DNA of 64,000 nt from Planctomycetota bacterium. GTDB lineage: Bacteria > Planctomycetota > UBA1135. This document shows positions 39,718 through 52,800 of this stretch, piece by piece. Position 1 is the first letter of the stretch; each line of letters starts with the position of its first letter. Position numbers and translations under genes: made by a program. The notes beneath the pieces were generated by a model. It had not been told where the DNA came from. It saw only the letters and a program-made list of their open reading frames with translations, and ran no database searches. Location of the stretch: assembly GCA_021776795.1 (NCBI GenBank), contig JAJFFC010000008.1:186001-250000 (forward strand), given 5' to 3'.

Positions 39718-42700
39718 CGACGAGCGCCCCGGCGCATGACTTGGGCGATGCGCTTGGCGATTGGGGTCACATGAACCTTGGTCAAGATGCCGAGGTGATC
39801 TCCCGCCGTGGAGTGGTATTCCAGGCCACCTTTTGCCAACTCGGCGAATCCTCCACCGGGCAAGACCCGATAGATGGGACTAATTTTCTCATCGGCAGCG
39901 CGGTAATAGAGAATCTTGCCTGGATACTCGCCGATGCTGCCCTCATAGTTCTTGGTCGCATGGACATAGAAGGAACTTTGTAGCCGGCGGTTGTCCTCTT
40001 GAATTGCTGGCTCCACCGTCGCTTCCTCTTGGATTGGGTCGGCGATTTGCGCTTCACCGTTGCGCGCTCTAATTTTGCGCAGCACAGCGAACGGGCCTTT
40101 GCGGCAAAGCAGCTTGAAGGCTTCGAAAGCCGTGCGCAAAGGTTTTCGCGACCAACCGCGATTGAGGAAGGACTCCATCAGGGTTAAGGACCCCACCTCT
40201 TCGCCTTGTGCATTCAATTGCTGGGCGATTTCATAAGCCAGCACGCCGCCGAAGCAGAAACCAGCGAGGTGGTACGGGCCGCCTTCTTGCCGCTCACGAA
40301 TGGCCCGGACGTAGGCCTTTGCCAGAGAAGGGACATCGGGAACACCTTCTGGAGGCGGAATGAAAATGCCGTACACCGGGTGGCCATCGGTCATGGCCCG
40401 AGCTAACTCGTAATACAGGTGCACACCGCTAACGCAGAACAAGGGCGTGCCGCCGCCATCGGCATTCAACAAGATGGCACTGGCTTTGCCCTCATCGACT
40501 CCCAAACGCATGACATTGGCCAACTGACGCACGGTGGGGTTGGCAAAAATGGACGCAAGAGAAATTTCGCGCTCAAAATCCGCGCTCAGGCGCTTCACCA
40601 AATCTAAGGCAAGCAGGGAGTGACCGCCTAAAGCGAAAAAGTCGTCATCAATACCCACGGTGGGAATGCCCAATAACTCCTGCCAATGCACCGCCAGCCT
40701 CAGTTCCTGGTCATTACGCGGGGGTGCATGAATTTCGGAAGCAACACCGACAGAAAAGCTCTCCGGTTGAGGCAAAGCTTTGCGATCGATCTTGTTATTT
40801 GCCGTGAGTGGGAATGACTCGAGAACCATGATCGCAGCTGGCACCAAATAAGCCGGCAGGCTCTCACCAAGCCAAAGCCGCAGGGCGTCGGCATCGGTGG
40901 GCTCCTCTGCAATCGCAACAGGAACGACATAGGCCGCAAGTCGTAGGTCCCCTGCCTGCACTTCATGCACAGCGACAGCAGCTTCGCGAACGGTTGGATG
41001 ACCTTCGAGAGCGTTTTCGATTTCGCCTAGCTCGATGCGCACGCCGCGAATTTTGACCTGATGGTCATTTCGCCCGACGAACTCTAGGCTGCCATCATTG
41101 CGTCGGCGCACAATGTCACCGGTGCGGTACATGCGCGCATCTAAGCCGGTGCGATAAGGATCGGGAACGAAGCGATGCGAACTCAGTTCCGGCTGCCCTA
41201 GGTACCCGCGGGCCACTCCCGCGCCGCCAATCACTAGCTCGCCTGGAACCCCTTGCGGGACGGGCTTGCGCGAAGCATCGAGAATGTACAGAGCCGTATT
41301 CGCCAAGGGTTTACCCAAGGGAACAATGCCTTGTACCTCTTGAACCTCTTCCATAGTGGCGTACACGGTGCACTCCGTGGGCCCGTAGCCATTGATGATG
41401 ACTTCAATGCCCAAGCCTTGCAGCTCTGTGGCAAGTTCAGGAGTAAAAACTTCCCCGCCCAAGACCAGGTGCTCTAACTCGCTCAGCGCATTGCGACCCG
41501 CGGCCTCGCCAAGGAGCATGAGCCCCTGCGAGGGCGTGCACTGAAAATGCGTGACCTTGTGTTCGCGCAGCAGAGCCGGAATATCTGCCTGTCCTGGTTG
41601 CCGCGTGGCGCTGCGGGGATCTGCCGCCAAAATCAACTCGGCGCCAAACGCCAAGCTGCCAAAGATTTCGAAAATCGAAATGTCGAAAGAGATGCTGGTT
41701 GCCGCTAAGCAAACGGCCCGGCGAGATGCTTGGAAACGATGGCTTACCCCTTCAAGCAGGTTGACAACGTTGCGGTGCTCCACCATGACACCCTTCGGGC
41801 GCCCGGTACTTCCGCTCGTAAACATGACATAGGCCAAGTGTTCTGGCTCCGCAAGATTTTCCAGCGGCATGGGTTCTTGATGCGACTTCGCAGCCGATGT
41901 CGCGGCTTCCTGAAGTAAGCTATCAATATCCAAAACATGCTGCGGTTGTTCACCAATGGCCTCGATTGTGGCCGCCTCCACCACAAGGTGTTCGACCTTG
42001 GCTTCCTGCATCAGCATGTCCAAGCGCGCCTTGGGATAGGCCGGATCCAAGGGCAAGAATGCGCCGCCTGCCTTCAAAATGCCAAGCATGGCAACAATCA
42101 GCCGCGGATTGCGATCAAGACACAAGCCTACGACAACCTCCGGGCCAACGCCACGTTTACGTAAGGCAGCGGCGACCACATTGGCTTGTTGATGTAGCTC
42201 ACCATGGGTCAGCTCCTCCTGCCCAGCACGCACGGCAACCACCTGGGAATCGCGTGCCAAGCGCCGCTCCAACACCTGGTGTAAGCAGAAGCCGCGTAAG
42301 CGCATTGATTCCGGACCTTGCCCCTGGGCCAACTGACGTTGAAGCTCTGCGTCGCCCTGTACAGGAAGCTCCGAAATGTGAACCTGTGGTCGCGCCACAA
42401 TTGCCGTGAGCAAGTGGCGATAGGAGGTCAGCAAGCGCTGAATCGTGCTACTTTCGAAGAGGTCGGTGGCATACTCGATGCCCATTTCTAAACCATGTTC
42501 ATACTCTTTAATCCAGAACATGAAGTCGGTTTGGATGTGACCCGTTTCGATGTGGAACTGATCCAGCGCAATCTCCCCCATATATTGCTGACGCTGCCGA
42601 CCATCTTGGTAAGTGAACAATGCCTGGAACAAGGGCGTGCGGCTAGGGTCACGCGGCGGAGCCACGGCGGCGACAACATGACCAAAGGGAACATCTTTGT

Positions 42701-43883
42701 TGGCCGTGATTTCCAATCGCTCGCGTCGGACGCGATCTAGCAAATCAAGGAAGGTCGGATCATCTTCCATTGAGGTGCGCATGACCAGAGTGTTGACAAA
42801 GAAGCCAATCATTTTCTCCAGCTCTGGGGATTGCACGCCGGCTTGGGGACAGCCCAATATGATTTCGTCTTGCCCGCTCCATCGGTGAAGCAAGACATCT
42901 AGCGCCGCAGCCAACACCATGAAAGTGGTACTTTTTTGGCGTTGGGCGAGGCGACTGACGGATTGGGCAATGCCCGGCTCAATCAGAATCTCTTCATTGG
43001 CGCCGCGGAAACTTTGTTGTGGTGGCCGTAAATGATCGGTCGGCACTTGGAGCACGGGTAAAGGACCGGCCAAGCGCTTGCGCCAGAACTCCAGCTGCGC
43101 CTCATGCTCTTCACCTCGCACCCAAGCGCGCTGCCAGATGGCGAAGTCACCGTATTGCAGTTGCAAAGGCGGCAAGTCTGGCTCGCGTTGCGAAATGCGG
43201 GCGTCGTAGCCCTCTGTGAGCTCCTTCAGGAAAATGTCAAAGGACCAGCCATCCCAAATCAGGTGGCTTGCCAGCATGTAAAGCGCGTGGTCTCGATCGC
43301 CAAGTGTGTACAAGGCAAAACGGACCAGTGGAGCTTGCTTCAGGCTAAATGGCAAGCCCGCATCGACGGTCATCAGCCGCTTTGCCTCTGTACGACGCTT
43401 GCCTTTGGGCAAATGACGCAAGTCAATCTCTTGCAAAGAAACCGTGACCTCGGTGCTGACCTGTTGACACGGGCCAATTTCGTCAATCTGGATGGACGTC
43501 CGCAAACTTTCATGCCGCGCAACCATGGCTTGCAAACTTTGGATAAGTGCGCCGCGGTGCAAAGTGCCAGTCAACCAGAATGCCGCGGGGAGGTTGAAGC
43601 TGGAACGCGACATTCCGCCCTCCAAAGCCAACCACAATCCTTCTTGCGCAATGCTCAGTGGTAGGCGTGCACCCGCAGGCCGCCTGGGAATGACCGCGCC
43701 TTGGGTTTGCGCACGACTTCCCTGCTCCAAGAACAGCAAGATTTCCTCCTTGCGCTCCTTCAACTGCTGGCGCAGATTGGCCGTGAGCGCGCCTTCAGGA
43801 GCACTGACAACGAGGTCATCGCCATCCAGGCGCAGGTGGATTCCTTCGCTACTCAGTGCGTCTAGAAACTCACGTAAACTCAT
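39714..43883 (-). CDS. NRPS: TubC-type N-terminal docking domain-C-A-PCP-TE (Cys-type TE)
   Basis: TubC_N-like 'LREFLDALSSEGIHLRLDGDDLVVSAPEGALTANLRQQLKERKEEILLFL'; C 'SHLIWDGWS'; A 'YVMFTSGSTGRPKGVMVEH'; PCP 'LGGHSLLALDL'; TE 'YHLAGFCFGGVLAYE'. Confidence 0.93.
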   Translation of the reverse strand: MSLREFLDALSSEGIHLRLDGDDLVVSAPEGALTANLRQQLKERKEEILLFLEQGSRAQTQGAVIPRRPAGARLPLSIAQEGLWLALEGGMSRSSFNLPAAFWLTGTLHRGALIQSLQAMVARHESLRTSIQIDEIGPCQQVSTEVTVSLQEIDLRHLPKGKRRTEAKRLMTVDAGLPFSLKQAPLVRFALYTLGDRDHALYMLASHLIWDGWSFDIFLKELTEGYDARISQREPDLPPLQLQYGDFAIWQRAWVRGEEHEAQLEFWRKRLAGPLPVLQVPTDHLRPPQQSFRGANEEILIEPGIAQSVSRLAQRQKSTTFMVLAAALDVLLHRWSGQDEIILGCPQAGVQSPELEKMIGFFVNTLVMRTSMEDDPTFLDLLDRVRRERLEITANKDVPFGHVVAAVAPPRDPSRTPLFQALFTYQDGRQRQQYMGEIALDQFHIETGHIQTDFMFWIKEYEHGLEMGIEYATDLFESSTIQRLLTSYRHLLTAIVARPQVHISELPVQGDAELQRQLAQGQGPESMRLRGFCLHQVLERRLARDSQVVAVRAGQEELTHGELHQQANVVAAALRKRGVGPEVVVGLCLDRNPRLIVAMLGILKAGGAFLPLDPAYPKARLDMLMQEAKVEHLVVEAATIEAIGEQPQHVLDIDSLLQEAATSAAKSHQEPMPLENLAEPEHLAYVMFTSGSTGRPKGVMVEHRNVVNLLEGVSHRFQASRRAVCLAATSISFDISIFEIFGSLAFGAELILAADPRSATRQPGQADIPALLREHKVTHFQCTPSQGLMLLGEAAGRNALSELEHLVLGGEVFTPELATELQGLGIEVIINGYGPTECTVYATMEEVQEVQGIVPLGKPLANTALYILDASRKPVPQGVPGELVIGGAGVARGYLGQPELSSHRFVPDPYRTGLDARMYRTGDIVRRRNDGSLEFVGRNDHQVKIRGVRIELGEIENALEGHPTVREAAVAVHEVQAGDLRLAAYVVPVAIAEEPTDADALRLWLGESLPAYLVPAAIMVLESFPLTANNKIDRKALPQPESFSVGVASEIHAPPRNDQELRLAVHWQELLGIPTVGIDDDFFALGGHSLLALDLVKRLSADFEREISLASIFANPTVRQLANVMRLGVDEGKASAILLNADGGGTPLFCVSGVHLYYELARAMTDGHPVYGIFIPPPEGVPDVPSLAKAYVRAIRERQEGGPYHLAGFCFGGVLAYEIAQQLNAQGEEVGSLTLMESFLNRGWSRKPLRTAFEAFKLLCRKGPFAVLRKIRARNGEAQIADPIQEEATVEPAIQEDNRRLQSSFYVHATKNYEGSIGEYPGKILYYRAADEKISPIYRVLPGGGFAELAKGGLEYHSTAGDHLGILTKVHVTPIAKRIAQVMRRGARR

Positions 43884-46800
43884 AATCTTAATTCCTCACG
43901 ATCGCCATCCTGGCCATCGTTTTGGCGTTGTTGTTGATACAGAGTAGCTTCAATGACCGCCGCAAGACCACGAATGGTGGGCTGGCGGAATACCTCTTCA
44001 AGAGCCAGAAGCAGGCCGTAGCGATCTTCGACACGTGCCAGCATTCGTGCCGCCAACAGACTGTGACCACCGAGCATGAAGAAATCTTCGTCGAGGTCGA
44101 CTGCAGGCAGCCCCAACATGGAAGCCCATACTTGCTGCAAAAAGACTTCCGTGCTTTGCCCCGAGTCCGCAGAAACGCTCGTCACCTGACGCGGTAAAGT
44201 CAGTGCGGAACGTTGCACCTTACCACTGTCACTTAACGGCAAGGCGGAGACCTGTAAAAAGCGGCCCGGCAACATATAGGCTGGCAACCTGGTGGCTAGG
44301 CTGCCGCGCAGTTCCTTGGCGCTGGGCAAAGCTTGACCAACGGGGCGCAACCACGCCACCAAAAGATCGTCGCCAGATTCATCTTGGCGCAGGGCGACTG
44401 CAGCTTGAGCAACCGCCGGTATCGATTCCAGTGCCGCCTCAACCTCGCCGCACTCCAGGCGGAAACCGCGCAGCTTAATTTGATCATCGTTGCGCCCCAG
44501 ACATTGCACTTCGCCTTGAGCATTCCACCGCGCCAAGTCGCCACTGCGGTAAATACGTCGTTCCTTTCCATCGAGCATGAGAGTCGGGAACTTGGTCGCC
44601 GTTTCCTCTTCAAGCTGCAAGTAGTGCTGCGCCAAGCCAGGGCCGCTGATGCACAACTCGCCGACCTCGCCTGGTGCCACTGACTGGTCATTGGCATCTA
44701 AAATGTGCAGACCAAGGTTGTGAATCGGGGAGCCAATCGGGATTTCCTCGAGTGGCTGCTCAATCTTGGCCGCGCAAGCATACACCGTGGTTTCAGTGGG
44801 CCCGTATGCATTCCAGAGCTCGCTTGCACAAGGCAACAGCTGCGACGCTAAGGCTGGCGTGAGTGCCTCGCCACCCGTAATGATGCGCAATTGATCTTCT
44901 GGGCCAAGCCCTGCCTCTAAGAGCATGCGCCAATTGGCCGGCGTAGCTTGAATTACGCCGATGTCGTGCTCGCGAATCATTGCCAACAATTCTGGACCTC
45001 CTAGCACTTGATCTCCTGGAGTGAGCACCACGCGGGCGCCTACGGTCAGAGGCACGAAGACTTCGACTAAGGACATGTCGAAGGTTGGCGTAATCACGGC
45101 TAACCAAGTTTCCTCTTCCTTGGCGCCTGGGCGCATGGCGAAGGCACAAAGCAAGTTGTGGAATCCACCATGGCCAAGGACTACGCCTTTCGGCCTGCCG
45201 GTCGAACCACTGGTGAACAATATGTACGCCGGATCTTGCGCGGTGACCTCCTCCCAGGGGGTGGCTTCCTTTGGCGTAGACGCATTCATGGCAACTGGGA
45301 GCGCCGGGACAAAGGCCAAGGAAGATTCTGGAGGTGCCTCGGAACCATGCAAGATGAGCTTGCAAGCACTTTGCCTGAGCATTTCTTCCCGGCGCGCTAA
45401 AGGATGCGAGGGGTCGAGCGCCAAACAGACTCCACCAATTTTCCAAAGCGCCAGCTGAGCCAAGCTTAGCTCAAGCGAGCGGCCTAGGTGTAGCGCGACG
45501 ACATCGCCCTTGCGCAACCCTTGTGAGTAGAGTTGGTGGGCAAAGGCATTGGCTTGTCGGTCAAGCTCAGCATAGCTCAGGTGACGCTCGCCATCGACCA
45601 GCGCGATGGCATCACCCTGCCGTGCTGCCTGTTGCGAAACCATGTTGGCCACATTTTGGAAAGGTCCAAAGTCTCGTTGGGCATAGAGGGAAGGTCCCAC
45701 TTCCACGGTAGGCGCGACTGCCTGGTCTGAGCTTGCCGCCGGCAGCTCCCCCACCAACGTTTCTGGATTCTGCGCAATGCACTTGAGGAGTGCTTCATAG
45801 GCATCCATCCAATGCGAGGCGGTGGCATGGTCCATGATGTCGGTGGCATGGTCACATTCCAGCAGGAGCGTGCCTTGATCTTCAATCACATTGAGCTGTA
45901 GCTCGAGGCGGGCAAAGTCCCGCGGCGTGGAGATGTACTGGCTTTCCAAACCATGAAAATCCATGCCCTCCAGCGCGGGGTCGACATTAAAGTCCACCGC
46001 CAACAAGGTCGGGCGCGAAGCATCGCGCGGCATCCGTAGCTCTTGCAGCAAGTCACCAAAGGTGAAGTCCTGATGCTCGTTCACGGCAAGCATTTCCTCG
46101 GCAATGCGTGCGGTCAAGGACGCAAAGCTTTCCTCAGGACGGATTTCCATTCGGAACGGTAAGTAGTGTACGCAGTGTGCAACCAAATTGTTTGCACCAA
46201 GCAGAGCCTGACCTGCAGAAGGAATCCCGACCACCATGTCGGTCTGGCCTGTTAGCCGGTGCAAGAAACTGAAGTAACCGGCCAACAACAAGGAGAACAG
46301 GGTGCACTTCTGTGCTGTGGCTTGCTCCTGTAGCGCGCGCCCAATGGCGGCATCGATATGACGGAACTGACGGTCGCCGCGATAGCTCCGGCGTTCTGGT
46401 CGCGGCCGATCTAATGGCAACTCCAAATCTTCCGGCAGCGTGGCAAATCGTTCGCGCCAGAAGGCCAAGGTCTCAGCGTGCTCCTCGCTCGACTTCTGTT
46501 CTGCATCCCAAGCTTGGAATTCCGACAATGGCATGGCTTCGCCGAGCTCTTCATTGCGCCCTTGCATCATGCGCGAGTAGAACTGCGCCAGGTCGTGGAA
46601 CAAAATGCTGATGGACCAGCCGTCGGCAACCAAGTGGTGCACGGTGAGCAGCAGCTCATATTCCTCATCGCCGAGTTGCAGCAAACTCACGCGCAAGAGC
46701 GGAGGTTTCTCTAAGTCAAAGAACTCTCGACTATCGAGGCGATAGATGTCTTCGCGCTGGGTAGCCCGTTCGGCTGTGGACAACTTGCGCAGGTCATGAT

Positions 46801-49800
46801 GAACGATTGTCGGTGCCTCGACCTCGGGCAGGACGCGTAAACCTGATCCGTCTGCTGCGGCCGCAGCGCGCAAACCGTCGTGTCGTTCGACCAACTTGCG
46901 TAGCGCTCGCTCCAAGACTGGAGTATTCACACGCCCCTCAAGGCGGAAAGCACAGGGCTCGTTCAAAGCCTTCGACGCTTCTTCCGATGCGCGAGTGGTC
47001 AACCAAAGCTCTTGTTGCGGGCCAGTCAACGGAATCAACTGCTCTTCACGCGCAGGTACTTGATCGCGATGGAGGAAGCCACCTTCGACCATGGCTTCGG
47101 CCGCTTCGACGAAGACGCGGCGCATGAAATCTAGTTCTTCTTGACCATGCTCCGTGGTGAGAAAGCCAGGGCGACCTTCCCAAGCGTGTAAACCACGCAA
47201 ACGCATGTGCTGAAACCACAGGCTTTCGAACTCCGGGTCTCCTCCCCACTTGGGGTAGACCATCGAAGCAAAATGAAGCATGCGCAACGGCAAATTGGCT
47301 GCCTCAAAATCATCGTTGCAGGCGGCGGCAAAAATCGCAATGCGATCATTCAGGCCCTGCTGCAACGCTTCTCCGCCCTCTTCAAGGCGATCCATCACCG
47401 CATTCATGGCCGCCAAAGCCAAGGGGTGGCGCACAAAGGTACCGGCGAAATAGGTCACCCCGGCTTCGGGGAAACTGTCGTCGCCGTACTCCCAATAACC
47501 GCCATCCATGGCATCGAGATACTCTGCCTTACCTGCGACCACGCCAATCGGAATGCCGCCGCCAATCACTTTGCCGTATGCAGCGATATCGGCCTGAATG
47601 CCGTAGTAGGCTTGAGCCCCCCGCGGGTGAGTACGGAAACCGGTAATGATTTCGTCAAAAATCAGCGGAATGCCCAGTTCTTCGGTGAGCTCGCGCAGCT
47701 GTTTGACGAAGGCGTGCGGCTGCAACTCAGGCGCACGACTTTGCACTGGCTCGACCAAGACACCGGCGAGGTCATCGGCATGAGCCCGAATCAACTCCAA
47801 GGATGCCGGCAAGCCGTACTCCAGCACCATCATGTTGGTGTTGGACCCTTGCGGAATGCCCGGCGCCACCGGAACGTTTTTGCGTTTGCCGGCTGCTTCC
47901 TGCGCGCGCACGAGCACTTCATCGAACAGGCCGTGGTAATCACCACTAAAGGTGGCAATCCGATCTTTGCCGGTCGCAGTACGGGCCACGCGCATGGCTG
48001 CCATGACCGCTTCGGAACCGGTATTGCAGAAGCTAGCACGGTCCATGCCTGTCATGGCGCATAGGCGGTCGGTCAACTGACCAGCCAACTCCATGGTCGG
48101 ACCATAGTCCAGGTTCTTTGCAGCCTGCTCGCGAACGGCATCGACGACAAAGTCTGGAGCATGACCAAACAATACTGCACCAAAGCCACCGACGGCGTCG
48201 ACGTATTCATTGCCATCGATATCCCACATGCGCGCACCCTTGGAACGGTCGACGGCAAGCGGATAGACAATCTCCTTCCACATCGTTTTGAAGCCGCCAA
48301 CTGCACGTGGATCAGCCAAAGTCCTACGATGCGCAGCGGTCACCCGCTTCGAGCCAGGAGTTTTTGTATTGACTGCCCGAATCAACTCTTCCAGGTGCGC
48401 CTGCTGTTGTTCGGTTAAGCCACCGTCATCGCCGCGCTCCACTGGAGTGAAGGGCCGGAAGCGCCAAACTTGGTCACCCGGATCTGCGCCTTCAGGGTGC
48501 AGGGCTGGCAATACCATCGCTTCTCCAGCAGCCACCGACTCACGCGAAGCTGCAGCCAAGCTGGCCTCCGGCATTTCGACCTCGACATCATCTTCGAGTT
48601 GACTATCAATGTAAGCAGCCAGCGAAGCCAATGCCGGAGCTTCGTTGAAAAGCTGACGGAAGGTAATGCGCACCTGGAAGGCACGCTTGAAGGCAAGGCT
48701 GGCCTGGGTCAGGAACAGCGAATCGAAACCCATCTCCAAGAACGGTTGCTCAGGATCCATTGCGGCCGGGTCATGGCCACTAAGCTGTCCCAAGATTTGC
48801 GCCAAACGAATTTGGATGCGCTCATGCCGCGGCATATCGGCAGCGAAAGCAGGCGCGGAATTCTCTTCCGCACCATGGCCATCGATTTCGACCGCTGGCA
48901 CGGCCTCTGCGCTCCCCGCCAAGGGATCGACAAAGAAGTACTCCGTTTTCGCAAACGGGTAGGTCGGCAAGGGAGTGCGCTTGGCCGATGCGGCGGTCAA
49001 GCGCGACCAATCCACATCTAGGCCTGCGCACCAAGCGCGGCCGAGAGCTTCTTGCCAAACCACGGCATCGCTGCGTTCGTCTTCGGCGTGGCGCAAACTT
49101 GCCCAGGCCACTTGACCAGAAGATGCATCCAGGGCTGGTCGTGCCAAAGAGCTGAGCGTGCGACCGGGGCCGACTTCGATCAGCTGGCAGGAGCGGTCCG
49201 CAGCAACCAAGGCTAAGCCATCAGCAAAGCGTACGGTTTCCCGTAAGTGACGTACCCAATACTCGGCAGAACATGCCTCCTCAGCAGTCAGCCAGGCGCC
49301 ACTTAGATTGGAAGCAATCGGAATTTGCGGCGCTTGTAGATCGAGTTGCTCCAGATAAGCACGGAATGCCGGCAAGATTTTCTCGACCATTTGCGAATGA
49401 GCCGCGACATCAATGCGCACGCGGGCGACATCGACACCTTGCTCTTCGAGCTTGGCCTGCAAGGACGCCAGGGCACCGACCGGGCCACTGGCAAGACAAA
49501 GCTCGCTACTGTTGACGACGGCAAGGTCTAGCTCATCTCCAAGTTGCGCACGCAACTCGGCTTCGCTCAATGCCACACTGAGCATGGCGCCTTCGGGCAG
49601 TTGTTCAAACAGTTGCCCTCGAAGCAAGACCAAGCCCAACCCTTCTTCCAAGGTCATGACGTCCGCGAGGCATGCCGCAGCGTATTCTCCCATGCTGTGT
49701 CCAAGCATGGCCTTGGGTTGTAACCCCTGCTCTTGCCACAAACGAGCGACGGCAACTTCTAGTAAGTAAATCGCCGGCAACTGCCAGGAAGGCTTCTGCC

Positions 49801-52800
49801 ATAGCGCCTCGGCCTCCTGTGCAGAAAACGAGTCTTCTCTAGGCCACCACAAGCGTGCCAAATCGGGGCCTTGATGTTGTCCTAACCAAGTTAATCCCTG
49901 CTCAATGGTCTCACCCACGATGCCACCTTGCGCGAGCAAGCCGCGACCCATGTCGTGATATTGCGCACCACCACCTGGGAACAAGAATGCTGCTTCGGCA
50001 ACGGCAGGCCGCGCGGTTTGGCGAGGCAATTGCGGCGAACGCAGTGCCTCGATGGCTTGATTGATGGTTTCGGCAGTGACCACGGCGCGATGCGCCATCA
50101 CTTCGCGACCTTGCTGCAAGGTTTTGGCGACATCGGCCAAGGCAACCTCGCGATGTTTCTCTAGGTAGTGAGCAAGAGCAGTTGCTTGCTCGCTGAGTGC
50201 TCCTGCCGAGGCCGCGCTCAAAGGCAAGAGTTGCGCTGGCGTGACGGTAGATTCGTCGCTCGCCTCTACTGCCTGTGGCGGCGCTTGCTCCAACAAGACA
50301 TGAGCATTGGTACCGCCTAAGCCAAAGGCACTGACACCGGCGCGGCGTGGTCCAGACTTCTCTGGCCAAGGACTGCTTTGCCCGGTGACATAGAACGGGC
50401 TTTGCGCTAAGGACAAATCGGGGTGCGCCTCGGCAAAGTGAGCGGTAGGCGGAACCTCGGCATGCTGGAGAGCAAGGACCGTTTTGATCAAGCCACTCAC
50501 GCCGGCGGCCGCAATCAAGTGACCCAACTGGCTTTTGACCGAACCAAGAGCGCAACTGGATGGCGGCAAGTGTCCATACACTTGGCGCAAGCCGTCGACT
50601 TCAATCGGGTCGCCAATCGGCGTAGCGGTGCCATGCGCCTCAATCATGCCGACCGATGCAGGGTCCCAACCGGCATCCTCTAAAGCCAAGGCAAGCACTT
50701 CCGCTTGGCCGGCGGCACTTGGCGCAGAAAAACTCATGCGTGCCCCGCCATCGTTGTTGATGCCGACGCCACGAATCACGGCGTGAATCGGATCGCCATC
50801 TGCTTGAGCGTCTTGCAAACGCTTCAAAGCCACCACGCCCACGCCATCGCCAAACAGGGTGCCATCGGCCTGGCGGTCGAAGGGGCGACAACGCCCGTCC
50901 GAGGAGGAGATGTCGCCTTCTTGATGTAGATAGCCCTGGTTTTGCGGGAACAGCACCGAGGCACCACCGGCCAAAGCCATATCGCAACGACCTGCGCGCA
51001 AAGACTGCACCGCTTCGGCAATCGCGACCAGAGAAGTGGAACAAGCGGTCTGTACCGACACACTCGGCCCATGCAGGTCGAGTAGATGGGATACTCGCGT
51101 GCACAGGTAATCGTTCTGATTCCCCAGCATGGCAGTCAAGGTGTCTGCACTACCAAGCGCACCAGGCCGCGCATGCAATACGCGCAGCAAGTAGGTGCTG
51201 TTGCTCATACCGGTACTGATGCCACCCCAAACCCCGACCGCTCCAGGAGCAGAACGCGGCGCATATCCTGCATGTTCCAAGGCAGCCCAACAGCCCTGCA
51301 AAAACAGGCGCTGCTGCGGATCCATCAAGATGGCTTCACGCGGACTGATACCAAAAAGAGCGGCATCGAAAGCAGTGGGCTGATCGATTTGGCCACGAGC
51401 ACGCACATAGTCCGGATCTTGCAGAAGGTCCTCCGCAACATTGGCAGCGCGCATTTCTTCTTCGCTGAAATGGCGAATGGCATCTTCGCCACTCTGCAAC
51501 AAATCCCAGAACTGGTCCAACTGATTGGCGCCAGGGACTTGCATGTGCATGCCGACAATGGCGATGCCATCGTTTTCGTGCGGCGGCGAGTTGGTTCGGC
51601 GTGCACGTTTAGGGGTGGTGGTTCCTTGGTCGTTTACAGTCGCCAACAATGTGCGAATGGTGGGCGCACGGAAGGGTGCCGTCACCGGAACTTCGCGGCC
51701 TAACTGTTGCGACAAGCGTGCGGCCATGCGTACGCAGGCCAGCGAATCACCACCCAAGGCAAAGAAATTGTCTTCGACCCCGACTTCTTCCAGAGCCAAC
51801 ACTTCACACCAAACTTTGGCTGCGGCAGCCTCGTCTGCGCTAGCCGCTGGAATCAGCGGATTCTCTTGCGCTGGTCGTTGCTGATCCGGAAGCGGTAACT
51901 CCCGCCGTGCCAACTTCCCGCTGGGCGTGCGAGGCAAGGCATCCAATTCCATCATGCTCGCGGGCACCATGTACTCCGGCAGTTGTTCCGCAACATGCCG
52001 ACGCAGGGCAGCCATGCGCAGAGTGTCGCCCTCTTGGGCAACCACATAGGCAATCAAGCGTGGGCCGGTGGGACCATCTTTCTTGGCGACCGCGACTTGG
52101 CCGACGCCTCTTGCCGATGCCAAACAAGCTTCGACCTCGCCAAGTTCAATCCGATAGCCGCGGAGTTTGATTTGCTCGTCGTCACGACCCTGGAAGTGCA
52201 GATTCCCATCACGGTCTTGCACCACTTGATCGCCACTGCGATACCACAAGCCATCGCCATGCTCGGCGAGGGTGGTGAAGCACTCCGCGCTCAACTCGCT
52301 TTGTTGCCAGTAGCCCAAAGCCGGAGCTAGTCCACCCAGCCAAAGTTCACCGAGCTCCCCAAGCGGCGCCTCGCTGCCATCTTCCTGCAACACCAAAGTC
52401 TTCACACCAGAAATCGCTGTGCCGATGGGCGGAAGTTCCGGCCAGGATTTGGCATCGCCAACCAGCGTGTAGGCGGTGGCGACATGGGTCTCCGATGGAC
52501 CGTATTGGTTGATCAATCGGGTTCCAGGAAGGCCTTGGAACCAACTACGCAAACTCGGGGTCACGACCAGCTGCTCTCCGGCGGCGATGACCTCGCGCAA
52601 GCTGGAGGGGAACAGACCCGCAGCCATCGCCGCATTGGCCAGTTCTTGTAGCGCCACGGCAGGCAAGAACAGACGCGCAATGTCTTGCCGCTCCAGGAGC
52701 TCGGCCAGACGCAAACTGTCGAGCCGATCATCCTCCTCCATCAGGACCAGGGTGCCACCACTCCCTAGAGTGGCAAAGATCTCTTGGAAGGAGACATCGA

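Noticed and set aside
47207-48064. 285-aa plus-strand ORF inside the megasynthase gene
   Set aside because: Antisense to the aminotransferase domain; no independent coding evidence
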